Shown here one piece after another: positions 47,267 to 56,045 of a DNA stretch of 64,000 bases. The notes under the pieces were generated by a model. The model had not been told where the DNA came from, made no database searches, and was given only the letters and a program-made list of their open reading frames with translations. The translations under genes were made by a program, and so were the position numbers. How positions within the stretch are numbered: the first letter of the stretch is position 1; every line of letters starts with the position of its first letter. The stretch comes from Deltaproteobacteria bacterium. Its GTDB lineage: Bacteria; Myxococcota; JADLHZ01. The DNA is taken from positions 332,187 through 396,186 of the forward strand of contig JADLHZ010000044.1 in the NCBI GenBank assembly GCA_020848545.1, given 5' to 3'.

Positions 47267-48415
47267 TCATCGTGCCCGCATGAACCGCTGCAGACCTTCG
47301 CCCGCCTTGCTCACGCTGCCGTCCGGGCGCACCGTCCAGAAGCCGCGGCAGCCGGTGCCGGCGCCGGTGCACTCGTTGTCGAAGATCTGCCAGTAGACCG
47401 CGTGGCTCACGTGCTCGCGCTCGGCCGCCATCAGCACGCGCTCGACGAGCTTCGCCACGTCGATCTTGCTGCCGATGAAGTCGTTCTCCGGAAAGCCGAA
47501 CTCGCTGACGTAGAGCTCCGTGCCCGGCGCGGCGAGCGTGCGCAGCGTGCGCAAACCGCGCGTCAGGTCGTCGGTCACTTGCGCTTCGGCCGCCGCTTGC
47601 GTCAGCGCCGGCGACACGTTCGTCGCCTCGTACGCCGAGTACGAGACGAGGTCGGTGCAGACGTGCGGTAGGACGTGCGTCGCGGCGCGCACAGTGACGG
47701 CCGTGTCGATCACCTTGTTCACTTCGATCGAGTGCAGCACTTGCACGCCGTCGGCGTGGATTTTCTTGCGCGCGGCCGCGACCCCGGCTTGGCGCGCGTT
47801 GATCCACGCGATCATCCGCTCGGCGCGCAGCTTCAGCGTCGCTTCGTCGACGACGTCGCCGGCGCGCAGCGGCCAGTCGCTCTCCCAGTTGTGCAGGATG
47901 AACGTCTTGCCGGTGCCGGCGTAGGTCGTGAGCAGGTGCTCGGCGAGCGCTTGAATCTCCGCGGTCTCGGCGGCGAGCAGCGCGGCGCTCGGATGATCGC
48001 GCCACGGATCGCCGACGCCGAGCGCGAACGAGTAGGTGAGCAGTGAATAGGTGTCGAAGGGCTGCGCGAACACTTTTCGGTAGTTGGCGCTGTCCGCGAG
48101 CGACTTCAGATCATGAATGCCGGTCGGCCACGTTTCCGGGTAGCGCATCGCGTAGTCGGGCGTCAGAAAGAGCTTAATCGTCTTGGCGCCGAGGCCCTCG
48201 ACCTCGCTGGCGCCCGCGTTCAGGAACGACTCGCCGGCGGCGATCTTCGGGTAGGTGCCGTTCGCGTGGGCGACGCCGACCGACAGCGTGCTCGGCATGC
48301 GTGCCGCGCGCTCGCAGGTCTCGACGATCTCGGGTGCGCTCAACGGCGCGAGCGCCACCGCGGTCACGTCTTTGCCACAAGCGACGAGGAACAGGCAGAG
48401 CAGGAAGCGAGTCAT
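47267..48415 (-). CDS. Lipoprotein with glycoside-hydrolase-like TIM barrel
   Basis: 382 residues. MTRFLLCLFLVAC has a lipobox at Cys13. The body has the strand-helix rhythm of a TIM barrel with GAKTIKLFLTPDY, FILHNWESDWP (a possible acid/base Glu), DLVSYSAYEA and ELYVSEFGFPEND (a possible nucleophile Glu), resembling clan-A hydrolases without matching one family clearly. It is the first gene of the tightly spaced set running down to 40315, with 42 bases to the next start. Confidence 0.68.
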   Translation of the reverse strand: MTRFLLCLFLVACGKDVTAVALAPLSAPEIVETCERAARMPSTLSVGVAHANGTYPKIAAGESFLNAGASEVEGLGAKTIKLFLTPDYAMRYPETWPTGIHDLKSLADSANYRKVFAQPFDTYSLLTYSFALGVGDPWRDHPSAALLAAETAEIQALAEHLLTTYAGTGKTFILHNWESDWPLRAGDVVDEATLKLRAERMIAWINARQAGVAAARKKIHADGVQVLHSIEVNKVIDTAVTVRAATHVLPHVCTDLVSYSAYEATNVSPALTQAAAEAQVTDDLTRGLRTLRTLAAPGTELYVSEFGFPENDFIGSKIDVAKLVERVLMAAEREHVSHAVYWQIFDNECTGAGTGCRGFWTVRPDGSVSKAGEGLQRFMRAR

Positions 48416-48530
48416 GGCAGTCGAGACTTCAAGGACCGAGCCACGAGTGAGTGCGTGAAATCGTTGGAGAATGCGAGCCCCCTCGGCCGGGTCGCCGACG
48501 ACCCTGTGGGGGGTATTTTCGCCTCAGGTG

Positions 48531-49157
48531 CTACTCGGGTTGCGGGTTTGAGCTCTCGGCCGCGGCGAGCGCGAGGCGTTCTTTGCGCCGCCGCCAAGTC
48601 CGCCAGCCGAAGTAGATGAGCAACACGCCGAGCGCGACGCCGCCGACGACGAGCTTGGCCCGCTTGATCGCCTCGAGATTCTCGCCGAACTTCGAGCCGA
48701 CCCAGATGAAGAGCGGCACGCTGAGCATCGCCGCCAGGCTGTCGAAGACGAGGAAGAGCGAGTAGCGCACTTTCATCGCGCCGGCGGTCATGAACACCAT
48801 CGCGCGCACGCCCGCGGCGAAACGGCCGGCAAAGACCGCGTAGGCGCCCCAGCGGGTGAACAACGCTTCGACACGCGCGCGCCGGGCCGGTGAGAAGATG
48901 GTCTGCAAGCGCCGATGATCGAGCAGGCGCGTGCCGAGCTTCCTGCCGATCGTGAACATGACGCCGTCGCCGATGATGACGCCAAAGTACGCGACGACGA
49001 CGCTCGGCCAGATCGCTTGACCTTCTTGCTGCGCTAGGATGCCGCCGGCGATGAGGATGACGTCTTCCGGCATCGGAAAGCCGAACCCGCATGCGAGCAG
49101 CGCGACGAAGATCCCGAGGAGGTGATACTCCTGGATGAACGGCAAGATGGTTTCCAC
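48531..49157 (-). CDS. DedA-family membrane protein
   Basis: 208 residues from a GTG. The protein has the DedA hallmarks: an early GFGFPMPEDVILIAGGILA re-entrant segment with a conserved acidic residue, the FTRWGAYAVFAGRFAAGVRAMVFMTAGAMK block (Arg-rich GRF..G.R) and two further TM helices. DedA proteins are implicated in flipping undecaprenyl phosphate or phosphatidylethanolamine and in membrane-potential homeostasis. It is divergent from mutS and separated from the polysaccharide operon. Confidence 0.9.
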   Translation of the reverse strand: METILPFIQEYHLLGIFVALLACGFGFPMPEDVILIAGGILAQQEGQAIWPSVVVAYFGVIIGDGVMFTIGRKLGTRLLDHRRLQTIFSPARRARVEALFTRWGAYAVFAGRFAAGVRAMVFMTAGAMKVRYSLFLVFDSLAAMLSVPLFIWVGSKFGENLEAIKRAKLVVGGVALGVLLIYFGWRTWRRRKERLALAAAESSNPQPE

Positions 49158-49203
49158 TACTCGGCGGCGTGTATCATCGCAGCCGGCAGCTTTCTAGCGC
49201 GTG

Positions 49204-49243
49204 GCCGTTGACGTTTCCGTCGCCGTCGCCGTCGCCGAAACAG
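49204..49243. repeat. Short intergenic repeat with GTCGCC hexamers, copy 1
   Basis: The sequence begins GCCGTTGACGT, continues with three to four CCGTCG/CCGTCGCC steps and ends CGCCGAAACAG. A second copy with the same ends but one fewer hexamer lies at 60041-60074. This copy lies between dedA and mutS. Confidence 0.75.
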
Positions 49244-49283
49244 CCGTTGCCGGATTCCCGCGAACCTAGTACGCGCGCCCATC

Positions 49284-51848
49284 GTGACGGCTGCCGCGAC
49301 TGCCAAGAAACTGACGCCGATGATGCAGCAGTATCTCGCGGCGAAGGAAAAATACCCGGACGCGCTGCTCCTCTTCCGCCTCGGCGACTTCTACGAGCTC
49401 TTCTTCGACGACGCGAAGACCGCCGCCCGCGTGCTCGGCCTGACGCTCACCTCGCGCGACAAGAGTGAAGACCCCGTGCCGATGGCCGGAGTGCCCCACC
49501 ACGCGGCGCGCGGCTACATCGCGCGCCTCTGCGACGAAGGCTTCAAGGTCGCCGTGTGCGAGCAGTTCGAGGAGCCCGGCAAGAAGGGCATCTTCCGCCG
49601 TGAAGTGAGCCGCGTGGTCACGCCGGGCATGGTGTTCGACGACGAGTCGCTCGAGGCGAAGAGTGAGAACTTGCTCGGCGCGCTCTCGGTGCTCGGCGGT
49701 GTGTTCGGCATCGCCGCCATCGACGTCTCGACCGGTCGCTTTCGTGCGACGCAGGCGAACGACGCGTCGCTGATCGCCGACGAGCTCTTGCGCCTTGGGC
49801 CGCGTGAGCTCGTCGTCGGCGCCGGCGTGCGCGATCACGCCGCGCTCGACAAGGCGATTGCCCGCTTGAAGCGCGCGCGCGTCGTCGCTGCCGCCGCGGA
49901 CTCGAGCGCGGCCGACGCTGGCGCCGCCGCTGCCTCCCTTTGTCTGCAGCAGCTCGCAAGTGCGTTGCCGTCGGCGCCGCGGCATGTGGGCGCCCCCGAA
50001 CGCTACGCGCTCGACGCGATCATGTTGATCGACGAGACCAGCCGGAAGAACCTCGAGCTCACCCACACGTTGATCGGCGGCAAGCGCGAGGGCTCCTTGC
50101 TGGCGCACATCGATCGCACCGAGACCGGCATGGGCGCGCGCCTTTTGCACGCGTGGGTGACGGCGCCGCTGCTCTCGCGCGACGCGGTGCTCGATCGCCA
50201 AGGCGTCGTGCAGGCTTTCTGCGATCGGCCCTCGCTGCGCGTCGAGCTCTCGCGGCTACTCTCGTCGCTCTACGATCTCGAGCGCTTGAACGGCCGCCTC
50301 GGCGCGCTCCAAGCGACGCCCCGCGATCTCGGCAGCTTGCGTGACTCGCTCGCGCTCTTGCCCCGCATCGCCGCCGCGGTGACCCAGCCCGGGGGTGAGC
50401 TGCTCACGGATGCGCTGCCGACGCGCCTGGGTGCTTTGCTTGCTGCGCTCGGCGACTTTTCGGCGGCGGAGCGCGAGCTCGCGGCGAGCCTCGTCGACGC
50501 GGCGCCCGTCTCGTTCAAAGAGGGCGGCATCTTTCGCCGCGGCTTCGACAAAGAGATCGACGAGCTGACGGCGCTCTCCGAGAGCGGCAAGGACTACCTC
50601 CTGCAAATGGAGGCGCGCGCGCGCGAGCGCACGAAGATCCCGTCGCTGAAGATCCGCTACAACCGCGTGTTCGGCTACGGCATCGAGATCACGAAGTCGC
50701 ACTTGCAGCGCGTGCCCGAGGGCTACATTCGCAAGCAAACGCTGGCGAACGCGGAGCGCTACGTGACCGAAGAGCTGCAGACCTACGAAGAGAAGGTGCT
50801 GCACGCCGACGAGCGCCGCTTGGCGTTGGAGGAAGCGCGCTTCTTGGAGCTTCGCGCGCGCCTCGTCGAGCTGTGCCCGGCGTTGAAGGCGGCGGCTCGA
50901 GCGATCGCGGAGCTCGACGTGCTGCTCTCGCTCGCGACCGTGGCGAGCGACGACGATTGGACGCGGCCGGAGATCGGCGAAGGCGACGACCGCACGACCG
51001 AGCTCGAAGCGGCGCGCCATCCGGTGGTCGAAGCGTTCGTGCGATCGAGCGGCGAGCGCTACGTGCCCTGCGACGTGCGCTTGAAGGACGGCGAGAAGCT
51101 GCTCGTCGTCACCGGCCCGAATATGGCAGGAAAGAGCACCGTCCTGCGCAAGGTCGCGGTGATCCAGATCCTCGCGCAGATCGGCAGCTTCGTGCCGTGC
51201 CGGCGCGCGCTGATCGGCGTTGCCGATCGCGTCTTCACCCGCGTCGGCGCGTCGGACAACTTGAGCCAAGGCCAGTCGACGTTCATGGTCGAGATGAGCG
51301 AGACCGCGGCGATCTTGCGCGGCGCCAGCGAGCGATCGCTCGTCATCGTCGACGAGATCGGCCGCGGCACGAGCACCTTCGACGGCCTGTCGCTGGCGTG
51401 GAGCGTGGCAGAGTATCTGCACGACGTCGTTCGTTGCCGCGGGCTCTTCGCCACGCACTACCACGAGCTCATCGAGCTCGAGCGGCAGTGCCCGAACGTG
51501 AAGAACTTCCACATGGCGGTCAAAGAGTACAAAGGCGAGGTCGTGTTCCTGCGCGAGCTCCGCGCGGGCGGCATGTCGCAGAGCTACGGCATCGAGGTCG
51601 GTCGCCTCGCCGGCTTGCCGACGAAGGTGCTCGAGCGCGCCAAAGAGCTGCTCAGCGAGCTCGAGCGCGAACGCCGCACCTCATCGCCCGCCCAAGCGCC
51701 GCAAATGGAGCTCTTCGTCCCAGCCAACCCGAGCATCAATGCGCTCGAGAAACGCCTCAAAGCGATCGACCTCGAACGGATGACGCCGATCGACGCCCTC
51801 AACACGCTCGCCGAGTTGATCGCTCTAACCAAGAAACGTTCCCAATAA
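49284..51848 (+). CDS. mutS: DNA mismatch repair ATPase MutS
   Basis: 854 residues from a GTG, the usual MutS length. The mismatch-reading Phe-x-Glu motif is present as GDFYELF (Phe36, Glu38). Connector, lever and clamp domains follow, then the ABC-type ATPase with Walker A GPNMAGKST (about 611-619), the signature region SQGQSTFMVEMSE, Walker B VIVDEIGRGTSTFDG and the ATHYHEL switch His. The C-terminal tail ends with IDALNTLAEL, the tetramerisation-type helix. It recognises mismatches and recruits MutL. No mutL is in the window; the gene appears monocistronic. Confidence 0.98.
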   Translation: MTAAATAKKLTPMMQQYLAAKEKYPDALLLFRLGDFYELFFDDAKTAARVLGLTLTSRDKSEDPVPMAGVPHHAARGYIARLCDEGFKVAVCEQFEEPGKKGIFRREVSRVVTPGMVFDDESLEAKSENLLGALSVLGGVFGIAAIDVSTGRFRATQANDASLIADELLRLGPRELVVGAGVRDHAALDKAIARLKRARVVAAAADSSAADAGAAAASLCLQQLASALPSAPRHVGAPERYALDAIMLIDETSRKNLELTHTLIGGKREGSLLAHIDRTETGMGARLLHAWVTAPLLSRDAVLDRQGVVQAFCDRPSLRVELSRLLSSLYDLERLNGRLGALQATPRDLGSLRDSLALLPRIAAAVTQPGGELLTDALPTRLGALLAALGDFSAAERELAASLVDAAPVSFKEGGIFRRGFDKEIDELTALSESGKDYLLQMEARARERTKIPSLKIRYNRVFGYGIEITKSHLQRVPEGYIRKQTLANAERYVTEELQTYEEKVLHADERRLALEEARFLELRARLVELCPALKAAARAIAELDVLLSLATVASDDDWTRPEIGEGDDRTTELEAARHPVVEAFVRSSGERYVPCDVRLKDGEKLLVVTGPNMAGKSTVLRKVAVIQILAQIGSFVPCRRALIGVADRVFTRVGASDNLSQGQSTFMVEMSETAAILRGASERSLVIVDEIGRGTSTFDGLSLAWSVAEYLHDVVRCRGLFATHYHELIELERQCPNVKNFHMAVKEYKGEVVFLRELRAGGMSQSYGIEVGRLAGLPTKVLERAKELLSELERERRTSSPAQAPQMELFVPANPSINALEKRLKAIDLERMTPIDALNTLAELIALTKKRSQ

Positions 51849-51863
51849 GCTCGCGCCGCCGTT

Positions 51864-52742
51864 TCAGCTCGCTTTGAGGGCCTGAATTGCAGCCTGGCCG
51901 CCTTCGTAGCCGGCCTTCATCACGTTCGAGATCATCGTCTCCAACTGATTCTTCTTCTCCATCATCTGCTGTAGGAGGAGCATGTCCATCTCGCCCATCT
52001 CGCTGATGCTGTCTTTCTTATCCTTCAGCTTGTTGCGCTCGCCCTCGGCCTCTTCCTTGGTCATCTCGCGCATGCCGACCTTCTTCATCTTGCCAGTCTT
52101 TTCGTCCATCTCGAACACCGGCATCGACACCTTGGCGTCTTTGCCTTTGCCCGCGTACCTGGCCGCGATGAGCTGGTCGTAGGCCGAGATCGCCTCTTGG
52201 ATGTTGCCCTTCGTCTGGCGCTTGTTCTCCATGCCGTTCAGCATGTCCACGATGTCGCGATAGACGGCCACCTTCGCCGCGTCCTGAATCTTCTTGTCGG
52301 CCGCGTCGCCGAAGCTGTCGCTGCCGCCGAAGTTGATGCCCATGTTCGCGGTCTGCGCGCGCAACCCCTCTTGTTCCTCGCCGCCGCCGCCGCCGGAGGT
52401 TTGGCCCTGCATCGAGCTCATGTTCGCGCGCAGGGCTGTCATCACTGTGCCGGCGATGTTGTTGGCGACGTCGCGTTGATCGGGCGGCAAGGACTCGGGG
52501 CCGGCCGCGGCGGACTGCGTGCTGCCCATCGCTTGCAGCTTCAACTGCGAATACATCTCAGCCGACGCGGCTTGCTGCCCCATCATCTGCTGCGCGGCTT
52601 GGTTCGCCTCCGCGGTCGCGTTGTCCATCTGAGCGGCGTCGAGCTGTTTTTGCTGCTGCGCCGCATCGGCCTTGTTTGCTTCGTCCATCGCAGCTGCGTC
52701 GGAAGCTGCATTCGATCCACCGGCGCCTGAAACGCTGGGCAT
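51864..52742 (-). CDS. Hypothetical Gln/Ala/Met-rich helical protein
   Basis: 292 residues with a strong ribosome site (GGAGGG six bases before the ATG). No signal peptide or TM helix. Residues 1-110 are Ala/Gln/Met/Asn-rich and probably disordered or coiled-coil. A SGGGGGEEQEG patch follows, and about 140-292 form a helical region ending in a coiled coil (EMDMLLLQQMMEKKNQLETMISNVM). The composition resembles secreted filament or translocator-type proteins, but I recognise no family and no secretion genes are adjacent. It lies between mutS (convergent) and the Fe-S carrier gene, with its own promoter-like -10. Confidence 0.7.
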   Translation of the reverse strand: MPSVSGAGGSNAASDAAAMDEANKADAAQQQKQLDAAQMDNATAEANQAAQQMMGQQAASAEMYSQLKLQAMGSTQSAAAGPESLPPDQRDVANNIAGTVMTALRANMSSMQGQTSGGGGGEEQEGLRAQTANMGINFGGSDSFGDAADKKIQDAAKVAVYRDIVDMLNGMENKRQTKGNIQEAISAYDQLIAARYAGKGKDAKVSMPVFEMDEKTGKMKKVGMREMTKEEAEGERNKLKDKKDSISEMGEMDMLLLQQMMEKKNQLETMISNVMKAGYEGGQAAIQALKAS

Positions 52743-52763
52743 GGCTATCCCTCCAGTCCTGTC

Positions 52764-52769
52764 ATTATA
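52764..52769 (-). promoter_or_regulatory. Consensus -10 hexamer upstream of the Gln/Ala/Met-rich gene
   Basis: TATAAT on the minus strand, perfect to consensus and rare in this GC-rich DNA, lies 21 bases before the ATG at 52742. No good -35 is present at 16-18 bases. The upstream TGGCA did not fit a sigma-54 -24/-12 pair. Confidence 0.4.
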
Positions 52770-52794
52770 ACCTACACTGCCAGCCGGGGAGTGG

Positions 52795-53190
52795 TTAAGC
52801 GGAGAATGAAGAGCCGCAGCCGCAGGTGCGCTGGGCGTTCGGATTCAGGAACTTGAAGCCCGAGCCGTTCAGGCCCGAGACGTAGTCGATGGTCGTGCCG
52901 CGCAGGTAGGCGCCGCTGTATTGATCGACGAAGATCGTCACGCCGTCTTGAGCCAGAATGAGGTCGTCGTCCGACGCTTCGTTCTCGTCGAAGTCGAGGC
53001 CGTACTTGTAACCCGAGCAGCCGCCGCCTTCGACATAGACACGCAGCGCCGCCGTGGGCTTCAAGCCGGCTTCGTTCTTGATGGCGTCTTTGACCATCTC
53101 TACGGCCTTCTCGGTCAGCTTGACGAGGAAGTCCGGCACGGCGGTCGCGGGCGCTGGATGATCGTGGGTTTCTTTATGGATCGATTCCAT
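52795..53190 (-). CDS. A-type iron-sulfur cluster carrier/insertion protein (ErpA/IscA family)
   Basis: 131 residues. The three cluster-binding cysteines are present: Cys58 in GGGCSGYKYG and Cys123/Cys125 in TCGCG near the C-terminus. LRVYVEGGGCSG and DYVSGLNGSGFKFLNPNA are typical of the family. An extra N-terminal 20 residues (His/Pro-rich) is longer than usual. It accepts Fe-S clusters from a scaffold and delivers them to apo-proteins. ErpA, IscA and SufA cannot be separated confidently. No isc or suf partner is adjacent. A palindromic operator lies just upstream, suggesting Fe-S or iron control. Confidence 0.93.
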   Translation of the reverse strand: MESIHKETHDHPAPATAVPDFLVKLTEKAVEMVKDAIKNEAGLKPTAALRVYVEGGGCSGYKYGLDFDENEASDDDLILAQDGVTIFVDQYSGAYLRGTTIDYVSGLNGSGFKFLNPNAQRTCGCGSSFSA

Positions 53191-53200
53191 GTGTTCTCTC

Positions 53201-53240
53201 TTGGTCCTTAGGATGTTATCAGGACCGAATTGGTCCTAAT
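53201..53240 (-). promoter_or_regulatory. Rrf2/IscR-like palindromic operator upstream of the Fe-S carrier gene
   Basis: ATCAGGACC-GAATT-GGTCCTAAT (53218-53240) is a 9-5-9 inverted repeat with one mismatched pair. A second, smaller dyad, TCCT-T-AGGA, lies beside it (about 53205-53213). The site ends about 28 bases before the ATG at 53190. Size and position fit operators of Rrf2-family regulators such as IscR or RirA, which control Fe-S assembly genes; the actual regulator is unknown. Confidence 0.6.
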
Positions 53241-53272
53241 AAACATGTTCCCCGCTGTCGAGGCAAGAGCAG

Positions 53273-55309
53273 CTACAACGAACCGAACTTGAGCTCGCCG
53301 ATGAGCTCGTAGCCGCGCGCGTAGCCGACCACTCTGTGCACATATTCACGCGTCTCGTCGAAGGGGATGAGCTCGCAGAAGACGTCGACCGGCAGGTCGC
53401 CGAAGAGCCCCAGCCAACGTCCGAGGTTACCTGGGCCGGCGTTGTACGCGGCAAAGGCGAGCTCTTTGCGATCGTAGCGCTTCATCAGCCACGAAAGATA
53501 CGTCGTGCCGAGGCGCACGTTGAGGTCGGGCTTGTACAAGCTCTCGGCGCCGCCGATCCGCGTGTTCGTGACGCGCGCCATCTCGTGCGCGGTCGGCACC
53601 ATCAGCTGCATGAGGCCGCGGGCGCCGGCGGGCGAGCGCGCGTTCACGATGAAGCGGCTCTCCTGGCGGATGATCGCGAAGACGTCGGCCGGCTTCAAGC
53701 CCTTCTGCTTCGCCGCTGCTTCGATGACGTCGGCGAAGTGGCGGGGGTGGCGCGAGCGCAAGGTCGCCACGCGATCGGCGTCGGAGAGCTCGGCCAAGTG
53801 ATCGTAGCGCCAGATCGTCAGCGCGATGTCGGCCTTCAGCGTTTCGCCGAGCGCCAGGAAGCCGTCGCGCAGCGCGAGCGCTTCTTCGTGCGTCGGGATC
53901 TTGCCGCGCGCGACCTTCTCCAAGAGGCGCAGGCCTTCCAGACGGAACGATCGCTTCGCCAGCGCCACCGCGCGCGTGATGAGCGTCTTCACGTGCGATG
54001 CCATCGTCGGCTTCTCCGGCGCGTCGAACGGCAGATCGAGGCGTTGCAGCTGCAACGAGGCGAGGCGCTCGTCAGCCCGCACCGCGTAGTAGCCGACGGG
54101 ATCGTCGCGCACGATCTCGGAGTAGGTGACCTGCGCCAGCTCGGGCCGCGCCGTCTCTTCGAGCGCGCGGGCGTACCAGTAACGCGCGCGCTGCTTTTCG
54201 CTGCGCTTGAGCTCGACGGTGAGCAGCGTCGAGAGAAACTGCTTCGCCGCTTCGAAGTCGTGGCCGAGGTACGCGGCGAAGCCGAGGCCGAAGAGCGCTT
54301 CGTCGCGGCCCGTCGTCAATGGATGCTCGACGAGCAGGCGTTGATAAAGCGTCTGCGCCAGCGTCAGGTTCTTCATGCGCGTCGCGAGGCCGCCGGCCGC
54401 GAACAACGCTTTCGCGGAGATCGCCGTGCTCGGCGCGTAGTCGGCAGCTTCGATGTAGCCGTCGAGCGCGCGCTTCAGGTGCTGCTCGCGCTCGTCGACG
54501 TCGGCCATGCGATAGCGCGCTTCGCCGCTCGCGTCGGGATCTCCGGCAGCGGTGAGCGCTTGGGCGTAGAGCTTCACCGCGGCGTCGAAGTGCCGGCGCT
54601 TCAAGTGGCGCTCGGCTTGGGCGAAGAAATCGTCGGTCTTCTTATGGCGCTTCGCGTAGTCTGCCACGCCCGCCAGCGCCTGACCGGCGGCGAGCGCTTC
54701 GGCGCGGCTCGAGTGGTGGCGCACGAGGTAACGCAGGCGCGCTTCGGCGGCTTGCACGTTCTTCACCGCGGCATACGCGCGGCCGCACGCGAGCAAGCGC
54801 TCGGGCGTTTGTTGATCGAGCGCCCGCTCACTGTCTTTGCATAGCGCGAGCGCGGCCTCGGCGTCGCCGAGCGCCAGCCACGCTTGCACGCGTAGGACGA
54901 CGCCCGGCTCGGCGTAGATGCCTTCGCTGTCGACACCTTCCAACGCTGTGATCGCCGCTTTGTGGTCGCCGCGATCGAGCCGTAATTTGCCGAGCTCGAA
55001 GAGGTGCTTGTCGGCGACGGCGGGATCCTTGTCGATGAGGCGCATGAGCAACGGCTCGGCTTTCTCCGGCCGCTTGGTCGCCAAGTATACGCGCGCGAGC
55101 AGTGCATCGCGTTGCAGCGCCGACTCTTCGTCGAGCGCGGCGGCGGGCAAAGTCTTCAAGAGTTGCTCGGCGAGCGGAAACGCCTTGCGATCGATCAGGT
55201 GGCTGGCAGCGGCGAATTGCTTGTCGGTAAAAGTGGAGCCGAAGGCCGTCTGTGATCCCGAAGTGGTCAGCGTGGCGACGAGCGTCGCCCAAAGCAGCAG
55301 ACGAACCAT
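53273..55309 (-). CDS. TPR-containing lytic murein transglycosylase (Slt70-like)
   Basis: 678 residues from the ATG at 55309, chosen because GAGG lies six bases upstream (another ATG is directly adjacent at 55312). A signal peptide (MVRLLLWATLVATLTTSGSQTAFG) is followed by a superhelical domain of TPR-like repeats to about 500. The C-terminal SLT domain has the catalytic Glu in IIRQESRF (near 548), GARGLMQLM, and AFAAYNAGPGNLGRW. It cleaves the MurNAc-GlcNAc bond of peptidoglycan to the 1,6-anhydro product in the periplasm. Confidence 0.93.
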   Translation of the reverse strand: MVRLLLWATLVATLTTSGSQTAFGSTFTDKQFAAASHLIDRKAFPLAEQLLKTLPAAALDEESALQRDALLARVYLATKRPEKAEPLLMRLIDKDPAVADKHLFELGKLRLDRGDHKAAITALEGVDSEGIYAEPGVVLRVQAWLALGDAEAALALCKDSERALDQQTPERLLACGRAYAAVKNVQAAEARLRYLVRHHSSRAEALAAGQALAGVADYAKRHKKTDDFFAQAERHLKRRHFDAAVKLYAQALTAAGDPDASGEARYRMADVDEREQHLKRALDGYIEAADYAPSTAISAKALFAAGGLATRMKNLTLAQTLYQRLLVEHPLTTGRDEALFGLGFAAYLGHDFEAAKQFLSTLLTVELKRSEKQRARYWYARALEETARPELAQVTYSEIVRDDPVGYYAVRADERLASLQLQRLDLPFDAPEKPTMASHVKTLITRAVALAKRSFRLEGLRLLEKVARGKIPTHEEALALRDGFLALGETLKADIALTIWRYDHLAELSDADRVATLRSRHPRHFADVIEAAAKQKGLKPADVFAIIRQESRFIVNARSPAGARGLMQLMVPTAHEMARVTNTRIGGAESLYKPDLNVRLGTTYLSWLMKRYDRKELAFAAYNAGPGNLGRWLGLFGDLPVDVFCELIPFDETREYVHRVVGYARGYELIGELKFGSL

Positions 55310-55430
55310 CATGTACCTCAAGCTAGCATACCGTGGGTATATCGCGAGAAAACCGTGCGTGTTGCGCGGGCTTAGGTGCGAAAGCGGCAGATTTTTTTGG
55401 CCAGGTGCGATGATGTAGCACAATGTCGTT

Positions 55431-55562
55431 ATGAGTTTCTCGCTGAACGATTCGATGAACCAGGACGACGAACAAGATACGGCCGAGACGTGGTGGCGGC
55501 CACTGCTGCTGCTCTCGGCGATCGGCGCGGTGATCGCCGTACACTGGTGGATCTTGTCGTAG
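55431..55562 (+). CDS. Possible 43-residue single-TM protein
   Basis: ATG at 55431, stop at 55560-55562. The first 22 residues are acidic (NQDDEQDTAE), then PLLLLSAIGAVIAVHWWIL is one TM helix reaching the C-terminus. The acidic head and hydrophobic tail are not expected of random GC-rich DNA. It lies 121 bases from the divergent slt gene and 77 bases before the first ribbon-helix-helix gene, same strand. No strong ribosome site is visible, so it stays a candidate. Confidence 0.5.
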   Translation: MSFSLNDSMNQDDEQDTAETWWRPLLLLSAIGAVIAVHWWILS

Positions 55563-55603
55563 CGTCGTTTCCGCGGTGGCGAAGAAAGACTCACGAATCA
55601 CAT

Positions 55604-55632
55604 TTGACGACACTCGGACCTCCGGCTACACC
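55604..55632 (+). promoter_or_regulatory. Sigma-70-like promoter of the small-protein cassette, apparently leaderless
   Basis: TTGACG (55604-55609) and TACACC (55627-55632) are 17 bases apart. The ATG at 55640 follows the -10 by seven bases, and no ribosome site is seen before it. The -10 is weak. Confidence 0.45.
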
Positions 55633-55639
55633 GACGAGC

Positions 55640-55846
55640 ATGAGTCAAACCGACAAGCGCAAGCAGTCGCTTTATTTCCCCGAAGACATGCTCAAAGAGA
55701 TTCAAGACGAGGCGACCCGCCAAGATCGCTCGATGTCTTGGATCGTGCAAATGGCCTGGAAGCTCGCGCGCAGCGAAATCCAACGTTTCCCCTCGGTGAA
55801 CGCCGTCATCGACGCAGACGATCAACCGAGCGCGCCGAAACAATAA
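55640..55846 (+). CDS. TIGR04563-like small protein, ribbon-helix-helix-like (copy 1)
   Basis: 68 residues. The core KQSLYFPEDMLKEIQDEATRQDRSMSWIVQMAWKLA has one short strand (QSLYF), helix A, a turn with DRS and helix B, the order seen in ribbon-helix-helix repressors (CopG/Arc type). I recognise the sequence as the TIGR04563 family of small proteins, known to me from myxobacteria without assigned function. The start is the ATG at 55640; the longer open frame runs through the upstream small gene. It is followed ten bases later by a close paralogue. DNA binding is inferred from the fold pattern only. Confidence 0.8.
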   Translation: MSQTDKRKQSLYFPEDMLKEIQDEATRQDRSMSWIVQMAWKLARSEIQRFPSVNAVIDADDQPSAPKQ

Positions 55847-55856
55847 GGAGCCTGCT

Positions 55857-56045
55857 GTGGCACAAACAGACAATCGCAAACAGTCGCTCTACTTTCCCGA
55901 AGAGATGCTGCAGGAGATCCAACGCGAAGCGACGCGCCAAGATCGCTCGATGTCGTGGATCGTCCAGACCGCGTGGAAGCTCGCGCGCGGCGACATCAAG
56001 AAGATGCCGTCGGTCAACGACGTCATCGAGCCCGATCGCCGGTGA
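55857..56045 (+). CDS. TIGR04563-like small protein, ribbon-helix-helix-like (copy 2)
   Basis: 62 residues from a GTG with AGGAG five bases upstream. It is nearly identical to copy 1 across KQSLYFPEEMLQEIQREATRQDRSMSWIVQTAWKLARG and diverges after it. Ribbon-helix-helix proteins act as dimers, so the two copies could form homo- or heterodimers. The stop overlaps the start of the zinc-ribbon gene (GTGA junction), so the two are translationally coupled. Confidence 0.82.
   Translation: MAQTDNRKQSLYFPEEMLQEIQREATRQDRSMSWIVQTAWKLARGDIKKMPSVNDVIEPDRR

Noticed and set aside
52742..52795. Sigma-54 -24/-12 promoter before the Gln/Ala/Met-rich gene
   Set aside because: TGGCA is present, but the GC of the -12 element is absent at the right spacing; the TATAAT fits a sigma-70 -10 better.
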